A stretch of 15,621 nt of DNA from Verrucomicrobiota bacterium (GTDB taxonomy: Bacteria; Verrucomicrobiota; Verrucomicrobiia; Chthoniobacterales; UBA10450). The stretch is taken from the NCBI GenBank assembly GCA_003217835.1, contig QHMQ01000038.1:1-15621 (forward strand), given 5' to 3'. The translations under genes and the position numbers were made by a program. Below the pieces are notes generated by a model that had not been told where the DNA came from, did no database searches, and saw only the letters and a program-made list of their open reading frames with translations. Shown here piece after piece: positions 6,619-12,730 of the stretch. The first letter of the stretch is position 1; the number at the start of each line of letters is the position of its first letter.

Positions 6619-7284
6619 CTATTTTTTGATTTCGAGATAAGTGCGCGATTGCGCATGATTCGTGCCCGGCTGCAATTCCTCGATCCGCATTTGTTTCAGG
6701 AACCAGCGATTATCGATCTTTTGCGCCGAGATGACCTCAAACCGCTTAACGATTTGGGCGTTCCAATCGTAACCCTCCATTCGCATGAGCGCCCCGCTCG
6801 TCTTGTCGATCCACAAGAGAACATTGGAATACTGGGACTCGCGGGAAGGCGCACGCAATTGCAGCTTCCAGCAGTTGCGAGTGCGGACATTTTCCTCACC
6901 CAGGACGCGCGCGGTTTGCCAGTAGAGAAATTTGAACGCGAGATCCTCGTAGCTAAGGCTGGTACCGCGGATTTTTTGCCTGAGTTTTTCTGCGGCAAAT
7001 TTTTCCGTTCCTGTGTCAGTGACGAGATCGAGGCGAGAACTGTTTTGCCCGAGGCGCAATTGTAAAACTTCGTCAGGATTAGTGAATGAATAGCGAATCA
7101 GTGGGCCGTTTTGGATAAGGCGAAACGGGATAACGATATCATTTTCACGGAGCTGACCTTGGAGATCGATTTGCTGTCGCGCCTCGATCATTCGAACCGA
7201 AGCCAGAATTTCATTCGCTGACGGAACAGGGGCGCCGGAGATCGAGAGCGCGGAGACGAAATAGAGCAGGATTATTTTTCGCAT
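6619..7284 (-). CDS. Exported LolA-like outer-membrane lipoprotein-sorting protein
   Basis: A 221-residue protein. Residues 1-18 (MRKIILLYFVSALSISGA) look like a Sec signal peptide, so the mature protein is probably periplasmic. The rest alternates short beta-strand-like segments: IDLQGQLRENDIVIPFRLIQ, IRYSFTNPDEVLQLRLG, NCWKLQLRAP, VLLWIDKTSGALMRMEGYD, KRFEVISAQKIDNRWFLKQM and SRTYLEI. The WIDKTSGALMRMEGYD and RWFLKQMRIE pieces are typical of the LolA/LolB-superfold group annotated as outer membrane lipoprotein-sorting protein. I infer a lipid or lipoprotein carrier role from the fold only. Start ATG 7284 is chosen over the TTG three codons upstream because it begins directly with a signal peptide. 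Transcribed away from PAP2, with a heptad repeat between the two. Confidence 0.65.
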   Translation of the reverse strand: MRKIILLYFVSALSISGAPVPSANEILASVRMIEARQQIDLQGQLRENDIVIPFRLIQNGPLIRYSFTNPDEVLQLRLGQNSSRLDLVTDTGTEKFAAEKLRQKIRGTSLSYEDLAFKFLYWQTARVLGEENVRTRNCWKLQLRAPSRESQYSNVLLWIDKTSGALMRMEGYDWNAQIVKRFEVISAQKIDNRWFLKQMRIEELQPGTNHAQSRTYLEIKK

Positions 7285-7294
7285 CGAAGACAAG

Positions 7295-7322
7295 TTTTAA
7301 GTGTTAAGTGTTAGATTTTAAA
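7295..7322. repeat. 7-bp tandem repeat array, left block of the lolA-like/PAP2 junction
   Basis: Four consecutive heptads: TTTTAAG, TGTTAAG, TGTTAGA, TTTTAAA. Seen from the minus strand, they end 10 bp before the ATG of the lolA-like gene, in the ribosome-binding region. Same period and general form as the array at the gap start. Confidence 0.75.
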
Positions 7323-7340
7323 CGGCGGATCGAAGCAGAA

Positions 7341-7375
7341 TACTTAAATCTTAAATCTACAGCTTACGACTTCCG
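7341..7375. repeat. 7-bp tandem repeat array, right block (inverted orientation)
   Basis: Five heptads: TACTTAA, ATCTTAA, ATCTACA, GCTTACG, ACTTCCG. In reverse complement the TTAAG core matches the left block at 7295-7322, so the two blocks form an imperfect inverted pair around an 18-bp spacer. The right block ends 2 bp before the PAP2 ATG and leaves no room for a Shine-Dalgarno sequence. Confidence 0.7.
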
Positions 7376-7377
7376 GA

Positions 7378-8082
7378 ATGGATCAGGCGATTTTTCATCT
7401 CATTAACGGACAATGGACGAGTCCGGCGCTCGACTTGTTCATGGCGGCGCTCAGCAATATCGAGATTTGGAGCCCGTTGCTCATCGCGATTGTACTCAGC
7501 GCGCTCTTTTTTGGCGGATTCAAAGCTCGGACGTTCATGGTATGCTTGCTCTTGTCTTTGCTGATCGGGGAGCTGTTTACGAGCGTATTGAAATCGGCCA
7601 TTGATCGTCGTCGTCCCAAGCAAGTGCAGGCCGCGCGAATGGTCGAATTGCAAAAGGCGCGTCCGACATTCATGACGTTGTTCAAGGAACCAACCATCCG
7701 CTTTTCCGGTCAATCCGATCGAAACGGCTCCGGGCCATCGTTTCCATCAGGACATGTCACCAACAACACGATCATCGCAGTATATTTGACGCTCTTTTAT
7801 CGGCGACGTGGCTGGCTGTATTGGATCGTCGCGGCAGCCGTTGGTTACTCGAGAATTTACCTCGGCGCGCATTGGCCGAGCGACGTGATCGCGACTCTGT
7901 TTTTGGCAACCGGCGAAGCCTTGGTCTTGCTCGGATTGTTTGAATTAATTTGGAGAACAGCCGCGCGAAGATGGGCGCCGGAGGTTTACGCCCGGCATCC
8001 GAGTTTGATCCCGACAGGGAGACGAGTCTCCACCTTCGCTGGTCCAGATTCGGAAGCTGGAAACTCGCGCCATATCTCATGA
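7378..8082 (+). CDS. PAP2-family membrane lipid phosphatase (undecaprenyl-diphosphatase-like)
   Basis: Removes phosphate from a lipid phosphate or pyrophosphate at the outer face of the inner membrane. Given the neighbours, a polyprenyl (undecaprenyl) carrier is the likely substrate. The three PAP2 motifs are complete: KSAIDRRRP (K72, R79, P80), SFPSGH (123-126, with His126) and SRIYLGAHWPSD (R159, nucleophile His165, Asp169). Hydrophobic segments lie around 30-47, 52-70, 130-140, 147-157 and 170-190. About 40 residues (81-120) with polar and charged character separate motifs 1 and 2. The C-terminus (about 200-234) is polar and poorly defined. The stop TGA overlaps the ATG of the GT39 gene (ATGA, 8079-8082), so the two are probably translationally coupled. 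Confidence 0.9.
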   Translation: MDQAIFHLINGQWTSPALDLFMAALSNIEIWSPLLIAIVLSALFFGGFKARTFMVCLLLSLLIGELFTSVLKSAIDRRRPKQVQAARMVELQKARPTFMTLFKEPTIRFSGQSDRNGSGPSFPSGHVTNNTIIAVYLTLFYRRRGWLYWIVAAAVGYSRIYLGAHWPSDVIATLFLATGEALVLLGLFELIWRTAARRWAPEVYARHPSLIPTGRRVSTFAGPDSEAGNSRHIS

Positions 8083-9530
8083 GCACAACGCGCTCGGTCT
8101 GGTTGTTTGTCATCGCGTTGACGGTGATTCGATTGTCGATGCTAGCAACGACCGACCTTGAATTCGACGAAGCGCATTACTGGATGTGGTCAGAGCGCCT
8201 GGCGCCAGCGTATTTCAGCAAAGGACCGGGCATCGCTTTTGCGATGCGCGCGAGCACTGCAATTTTCGGCGCGAACGAATTCGGCGTGCGCTTTTTTAGT
8301 CCAATGCTGGCAGCGGGCACGAGCCTGCTCATGTTTTACTTTGCGCGGCGATTGTTCAGCGCGAGCGCGGGATTATGGACAGTCCTTGCGTTAAATGTCA
8401 CACCGATTTTCAACATCGGCGCTTTCCTCATGACAATTGATTCCTTATCGGTCTTTTTCTGGCTGGCGGCGATGTTCACATTCTGGCTCGCACTGGAACG
8501 AAGTCCGCGCCTCTCCTGGCACTGGCCGCTCACTGGATTATTGATTGGCCTTGGATTTCTCTCCAAATACACGAATGCGCTTGAGCTTGTTTCGATTTTG
8601 CTCGTGCTTGCGCTGGCTCGCCGGCTTAGACAGGAGTTTGCGCGGCCTGGCTTGTATTTATTGCTTGCCGTCTTCGCTCTTTGCACGATCCCGCCGATTG
8701 TCTGGAACGCGCAACACGCCTGGATTACGCTGACCCATCTGCAGTCGCGCGGGGGTATTGAACAGGGCTTTGGCCTCCATCCATTCGAGGTAATGTCATT
8801 TCTCGGCCAGCATTTTTTGGCTTATTCGCCAGTCCTGTTTCTGGCACTGTCCTGGGGCGTGATCGCCAGCTGGCGGCGTGTGAATCAACAATTCAAAGTG
8901 TTGTTTCTAATGTGGTTTGGTTTGCCGGTGTTCGTTTTTTACTTCCTCTTGTCGATTAACAAAAGTGCCGCGCCGAACTGGGACGCACTCGCCTTCCCAG
9001 GGTTCGGCTTGCTGGCAATTTATTTCTGGTGGGAACGCCTCCAAAGAAGCTTGATCTTGCGACTTGGCGCCGGAGCGGCGTTGCTGGTTGGTTTAATCAT
9101 GAGCGTAATCGCGTTGGACACAGACTTATTGCGCACGGCGGGTGTCGAGCTGCAGCGAAGTGATCCGAGCGACCGGATGCGCGGATGGAAAAGCGCGACC
9201 GGCGCAGTCGAAAAGATGCGCAACGATCTCGAAGCGAAACTGGGGGAGAAATTGTTTCTCATCGCCGATGCACGCGATCGCGCGTCGGAGATTTCCTTTT
9301 ATCTGCGCGACAAACGGCCAGAGGGTCCGGTTCATCCGCCCGTTTACATCACGGAATCGCAGGACATGGTAAATCAGTTTTCGTTCTGGCCACGCTACGA
9401 TGAATTCGTCGAGATCAAACCCGGGACTCCCCGCCCGGAAAGTGAGGTTTACACTGAGGAGAACGGCATGAATCCATTCGCACAATATTCGGGCCGGGTT
9501 TCAATCGACCGAACCGGTTGGCACAATTGA
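8079..9530 (+). CDS. GT39 (ArnT/PMT-like) membrane glycosyltransferase, 3' end frameshifted
   Basis: A GT-C-fold integral membrane enzyme that would transfer a sugar from a polyprenyl-phosphate donor to an envelope acceptor such as lipid A, a polysaccharide or a protein. The 483-residue frame has the family's first periplasmic loop LEFDEAHYWMWSERLAPAYFSKGPG (Asp30/Glu31), about ten hydrophobic helices up to residue 345, and a soluble C-terminal domain. ATG 8079 is used because it overlaps the PAP2 stop; the open frame upstream to 7950 lies inside PAP2. The last part is odd. The frame ends at TGA 9528-9530 after NPFAQYSGRV. The +1 frame is open from 9472 to 9606, continues as plausible protein (AGFQSTEPVGTIEV, RRYGKLLRIWQVFLCRNY, RTLPL) and ends in an ATGA overlap with GT2. 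A frameshift, with or without a small deletion, lies between 9472 and 9530. Confidence 0.85.
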   Translation: MSTTRSVWLFVIALTVIRLSMLATTDLEFDEAHYWMWSERLAPAYFSKGPGIAFAMRASTAIFGANEFGVRFFSPMLAAGTSLLMFYFARRLFSASAGLWTVLALNVTPIFNIGAFLMTIDSLSVFFWLAAMFTFWLALERSPRLSWHWPLTGLLIGLGFLSKYTNALELVSILLVLALARRLRQEFARPGLYLLLAVFALCTIPPIVWNAQHAWITLTHLQSRGGIEQGFGLHPFEVMSFLGQHFLAYSPVLFLALSWGVIASWRRVNQQFKVLFLMWFGLPVFVFYFLLSINKSAAPNWDALAFPGFGLLAIYFWWERLQRSLILRLGAGAALLVGLIMSVIALDTDLLRTAGVELQRSDPSDRMRGWKSATGAVEKMRNDLEAKLGEKLFLIADARDRASEISFYLRDKRPEGPVHPPVYITESQDMVNQFSFWPRYDEFVEIKPGTPRPESEVYTEENGMNPFAQYSGRVSIDRTGWHN

Positions 9531-9602
9531 AGTGCGCCGTTACGGCAAGCTGTTGCGCATCTGGCAGGTTTTTCTTTGCCGAAATTATCGCACGCTTCCG
9601 CT

Positions 9603-10313
9603 ATGACGGAGACGACAAAATCACCGGCTGTCTCCGTGATTGTGCCTCTTTTCAATGAGGAAGAGAACGTGTCGATCTTGCAATCGGAGTTGAATACGGC
9701 GCTGGGCGAAATTGATCACGAAATCATTTTTGTCGACGACGGATCGCTCGATCGTACGGTCGAGCGAATCGTAACTGCACCGAACGTTCGAGTGATTCGT
9801 TTCGAAAAAAATACGGGACAAAGCGCCGCCATTTACGCTGGCCTCGAGGCGGCTCGCGGCGCGACTGCTGTTCTAATCGATGGCGATTTGCAGAATGACT
9901 CTGCCGACATTCCGCGACTTCTCGCGGAAATTGACCGCGGCGCCGATCTCGTTTGTGGCTACCGCGCGCAGCGCAAAGACGCACTGGTTAAACGGTTGAC
10001 AAGCCGGATCGCCAATTTCGTTCGCAGCCGCTTTACAAAAGATGGCGTGCGCGATACGGGCTGCACGCTGAAGGCAATGCGGTGCGAATGCGCGAACGAG
10101 TTGGTCCCATTCAAAGGCATGCACCGTTTCATTCCTGCCCTTGTTAAGGCCGCCGGATATCGGCTTGTGGAAATTCCCGTAAATCATCGTCCGCGTCGCT
10201 TCGGCCAAAGTAAGTATAACCTTGGTAATCGCGCTCTCCGTGCCACCATCGACATGTTCGGCGTACGCTGGCTGCTTTCGCGCAGATTGAACTACAAAAT
10301 ACGCAGCTCGTAA
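9603..10313 (+). CDS. Family 2 glycosyltransferase, dolichol/polyprenyl-phosphate-mannose synthase-like
   Basis: Likely makes a polyprenyl-phosphate sugar from a nucleotide sugar at the cytoplasmic face, as the donor for the GT39 enzyme encoded just upstream. The 236-residue GT-A domain has VSVIVPLFNEEENV (11-23), FVDDGSLDRT with Asp45/Asp46 for nucleotide binding, LIDGDLQNDSADIP (DxD at 93-95), RDTGCTLKAM, and FIPALVKAAGYRLVEIPVNHRPRRFGQSKYN, the acceptor-side signature of DPM1-like enzymes. There is no C-terminal transmembrane pair as in GtrB or ArnC, so it is a soluble or peripheral DPM1-type form. ATG 9603 matches family N-termini; a TTG at 9576 would add nine residues that fall in the lost frame of GT39. 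The sugar cannot be told from sequence. Confidence 0.9.
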   Translation: MTETTKSPAVSVIVPLFNEEENVSILQSELNTALGEIDHEIIFVDDGSLDRTVERIVTAPNVRVIRFEKNTGQSAAIYAGLEAARGATAVLIDGDLQNDSADIPRLLAEIDRGADLVCGYRAQRKDALVKRLTSRIANFVRSRFTKDGVRDTGCTLKAMRCECANELVPFKGMHRFIPALVKAAGYRLVEIPVNHRPRRFGQSKYNLGNRALRATIDMFGVRWLLSRRLNYKIRSS

Positions 10314-10319
10314 TCCCGG

Positions 10320-10331
10320 CCGCCATGGCGG
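10320..10331. repeat. Perfect 12-bp palindrome after GT2
   Basis: CCGCCATGGCGG reads the same on both strands, 6 bp after the GT2 stop codon. It partly overlaps the left arm of the larger inverted repeat at 10328-10391. It could be a transcript-end structure or a regulator site; there is no T-tract. Confidence 0.4.
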
Positions 10332-10391
10332 AAATCCCGCTTGTCAACCTAGCCGCCCCCGCTAAGCTTGCGCTCCCGACGGGATTTCTGC
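10328..10391. promoter_or_regulatory. Inverted repeat ending at the start codon of the PTS EIIA pseudogene
   Basis: GCGGAAATCCCG (10328-10339) and CGGGATTTCTGC (10380-10391) are inverted copies: 11 of 12 positions pair by Watson-Crick and the other is a G-U wobble in RNA. They enclose a 40-nt loop. The right arm ends at the base before ATG 10392, so in mRNA it would cover the ribosome-binding region. Candidate leader control element or dispersed repeat; function not shown. Confidence 0.45.
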
Positions 10392-10788
10392 ATGTCCTTG
10401 GACAATTTATTATCCGCCGAGCAAATCGTCCCGGAGATGAAGGCGACAGAGCGTTGGCCGGCCATTGTCGAGCTGATCGACTTGCTCGTTGGGTTGGACA
10501 AAATCAAAACCGCGGACCGGGAGAGCATTCTGGCGTCGCTCAAACAGCGCGAGGAAACCATGAGCACCGGCATTGGCTTCGGGATCGCCATTCCGCACTG
10601 CTCATCCGACGCCGGTGAAATTCGTTGTCCTGTTCATCGTGCCAAAAAATCAGTTCCAGACGCATCTGCGCACGCTGGCTTCGATCGCCAAGTTCTTGAA
10701 TGATCGCGCTACGCGCGAGCGTCTGGCTGAGGCGAAATCGGCGGACGAAATTCTGTCGGTCTTTCGCGACCGCTCGCAAAAGGTGTAG
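10392..10788 (+). pseudogene. PTS EIIA (fructose/PtsN-type) phosphotransferase domain, broken by an internal out-of-frame deletion
   Basis: EIIA domains of this class accept phosphate on a His, either in sugar uptake or, for PtsN, in regulation. Frame 1 starts at ATG 10392 (MSLDNLLSAEQIV) and runs through REETMSTGIGFGIAIPHCSSDA, with the phospho-acceptor His codon at 10596-10598. It then turns into non-family sequence and stops at 10703. The rest of the domain is in another frame from about 10612: PVKFVVLFIVPKNQFQTHL, RTLASIAKFLNDRATRERLAEA, KSADEILSVF, to TAG 10786. Compared with E. coli PtsN from memory, about 20-23 residues (the strand after the His and the loop before PVxxLF) are missing at the junction, a number of bases not divisible by three. 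The 103-residue frame-1 product keeps the His but lacks half the fold. Either a real pseudogene or a sequence/assembly error. Confidence 0.75.
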
Positions 10789-10811
10789 CGGCACTCGGCT
10801 TTCTCGCCACA

Positions 10812-10836
10812 GGACGAGTTCGTCCGACTGGCGGAC
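10812..10836 (+). promoter_or_regulatory. Two overlapping, mutually exclusive hairpins upstream of argS
   Basis: GGACGA (10812-10817) pairs with TCGTCC (10820-10825) around a 2-nt centre. GTCCG (10822-10826) also pairs with CGGAC (10832-10836). The arms share bases 10822-10825, so only one stem can form at a time. The pair lies between the PTS remnant and argS, about 65 bp before the argS start. No T-tract follows. Nothing else can be supported in 10789-10902. Confidence 0.35.
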
Positions 10837-10902
10837 AGCGGTGAGCTTCAGTGGCAAGATGCCGATGCCACGAAAATGTGTGAATCTGTGGCTTAGGAAT
10901 CC

Positions 10903-12609
10903 ATGGAGACGTTCCAAACACTTCTCGCAAACAAATTTTCGGATGCTCTGGCAAAGGCCGGCTTACCGACGGCAGGCGAATTGACGCCGGCAACAGACGC
11001 GCGTTTCGGCGATTATCAGACGAATGCCGCTCTCGTCCTGGGCAAGCAGCGCGGCGAAAATCCGAGAACTCTCGCCGAGAAAATTCTTGCCGGTCTTGAT
11101 GTTAGCGATCTTTGCGAACCGCCCACCGTCGCGGGCGCCGGCTTCATCAATTTCACGTTGCGGAGCGACGCGGTCGCAAAAAAAGCGGGGGAGCTTTTGT
11201 CAGACGAACGATTTGGTGTTGCAAAGGCAAGTTCGACAAAGAGGATCGTGATCGATTTCGGATCGCCCAACGTGGCCAAGCCGATGCATGTCGGTCATAT
11301 CCGTAGCACCGTGCTCGGCGATGCCCTGGCGCGTATCGCAAGCTTTCTCGGTCACGAAGTTATTCGCGACAATCACATCGGCGATTGGGGGACGCAGTTT
11401 GGGATGGTGATCTACGGCTGGAAAAATCTGTTGGATCGGGAATCACTCCAGCGCGATCCGCTGGCCGAGATCGTTCGCATCTACAAGGAGACGAATGAAA
11501 GAGCGATAGGCGATCCTCAAGTCCGCGAAGCGTGCCGCCAGGAACTGGTCAAGCTGCAAGCCGGTAACAAAGAAAATATCGACATCTGGAACGAGTGTGT
11601 CGCGTTCTCGATGCAGGATTTCGATCACGTTTACAGATTGCTCGACATTCGTTTCGATATCCAATGCGGCGAAAGTTTTTACAACGATCGCTTGCCCGCG
11701 GTTGTTGATCGCTTACTCAAATCCGGTATCGCGGAAATCAGTGAAGGCGCAGTCTGCGTTTTCTTTCGCGACATTCCCCAGCTGGCGGACAAGCCGTGCA
11801 TCATCCGCAAACGCGACGGTGGTTTCAATTATGCGACAACGGATGTCGCAACGGTTGATTATCGCATCAACGATTTAAAAGCCGACACAGTGTGGATCGT
11901 GACCGGCGCGCCGCAAATTTTGCATTTCCGGCAGATTTTCGAAATCGCGCGACGCGAAGGTTACAAAGCTGATTTTCGCCATATCACGCACGGCAGCATT
12001 CTGGGTGAGGATCGCAAGCTGATGAAAACGCGCTCGGGAGAGAACGTGCCGTTGCGCGAACTTCTCGATGAGGCGTGCAAACGCGCCCGCAAGATTATTG
12101 AAGAAAAGAATCCCGATGTCAGCGATGCGGACAAGGTCGACATTGCGCAGAAGATTGGGATTGGTGCGGTCAAGTATGCCGATCTCTCGCAGTACCGGAT
12201 GACCGATTACGTGTTTTCCTGGGACAGGATGCTTTCACTACAGGGAAACACGGCGCCATATTTACAAAACGCTTATGTGCGGATTCGCTCGATTTTTCGG
12301 AAATCCGGCGAACCCGCGCCGAAGGTCGACAAGTTGATTCTTCGCGATCCCAGCGAGATCAATCTCGCCAAACGTATCTGCCAGTTTGCGGAAATTGTCC
12401 CGCAGGTGCTGAACGATTTTCGGCCGAACATTCTGGCAAATTATCTGTTCGAGCTCGCGAATAGTTTTCACACGTTTTACGAAGCCTGCTCGGTTTTGAA
12501 ATCGGACGAACCAATCCGCGGTTCGCGTCTGGCGCTGTGCGATCTTAGCGGGCGCGTTTTACAACGCGGGCTGGATCTTCTTGGGATCAAAGTTCCCGAA
12601 AAAATGTAA
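10903..12609 (+). CDS. argS: Arginyl-tRNA synthetase
   Basis: Class I aminoacyl-tRNA synthetase that charges tRNA-Arg with arginine. The 568-residue protein shows, in order: an N-terminal Add-1 domain (FGDYQTNAALVLGK, about 35-48, GAGFINFTL at 78-86); the Rossmann catalytic core with the HIGH motif as HVGH (129-132, in SPNVAKPMHVGHIRST); DNHIGDWGTQFG; FNYATTDVATVDYR; the KMSKS region as GEDRKLMKTRSGENV (MKTRS at 374-378), a modified form usual in ArgRS; and an all-alpha anticodon-binding domain with KYADLSQYRMTDYVFSW, LQGNTAPYLQNAYVRIRSI and a C-terminus LLGIKVPEKM (usually PERM). Start ATG 10903 has a weak purine-rich site (TAGGA) about 5 nt upstream. Monocistronic by appearance. Confidence 0.97.
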   Translation: METFQTLLANKFSDALAKAGLPTAGELTPATDARFGDYQTNAALVLGKQRGENPRTLAEKILAGLDVSDLCEPPTVAGAGFINFTLRSDAVAKKAGELLSDERFGVAKASSTKRIVIDFGSPNVAKPMHVGHIRSTVLGDALARIASFLGHEVIRDNHIGDWGTQFGMVIYGWKNLLDRESLQRDPLAEIVRIYKETNERAIGDPQVREACRQELVKLQAGNKENIDIWNECVAFSMQDFDHVYRLLDIRFDIQCGESFYNDRLPAVVDRLLKSGIAEISEGAVCVFFRDIPQLADKPCIIRKRDGGFNYATTDVATVDYRINDLKADTVWIVTGAPQILHFRQIFEIARREGYKADFRHITHGSILGEDRKLMKTRSGENVPLRELLDEACKRARKIIEEKNPDVSDADKVDIAQKIGIGAVKYADLSQYRMTDYVFSWDRMLSLQGNTAPYLQNAYVRIRSIFRKSGEPAPKVDKLILRDPSEINLAKRICQFAEIVPQVLNDFRPNILANYLFELANSFHTFYEACSVLKSDEPIRGSRLALCDLSGRVLQRGLDLLGIKVPEKM

Positions 12610-12612
12610 CAC

Positions 12613-12714
12613 GACAGATAGGAAAAGATTAATAGAATGGAGCGGATTTGAATCTCAAAATCGATCTGTGCTGTATTGGCCGGTGCTCGTCCTGTTTATT
12701 CTATAAATTCTGTC
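12613..12714. repeat. Two-part inverted repeat in the argS-treY gap
   Basis: Outer arms GACAGA (12613-12618) and TCTGTC (12709-12714) and inner arms ATAGAAT (12632-12638) and ATTCTAT (12698-12704) are nested in the right order, with an uneven internal loop (13 and 4 nt) and a 59-nt apical region. It fills most of the 121-bp gap between the two genes. It could be a decayed palindromic element or a chance pairing of AT-rich sequence. Confidence 0.35.
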
Positions 12715-12730
12715 TAAGATTTTCTCTTGC

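Noticed and set aside
7950..8078. Upstream extension of the GT39 frame
   Set aside because: It overlaps the PAP2 coding sequence and has no membrane or family similarity; the ATG overlapping the PAP2 stop at 8079 gives a normal first helix.
10325..10618. Open frame of 97 codons starting in the palindrome after GT2
   Set aside because: It runs in the wrong frame over the EIIA N-terminal half, has an Arg/His-rich composition and matches no family I know.
12676..12707. Possible sigma70-type promoter before treY (TTGGCC and TATAAA)
   Set aside because: The spacing between the two boxes is about 20 bp, too long for a standard promoter, and AT-rich boxes are easy to find there by chance.
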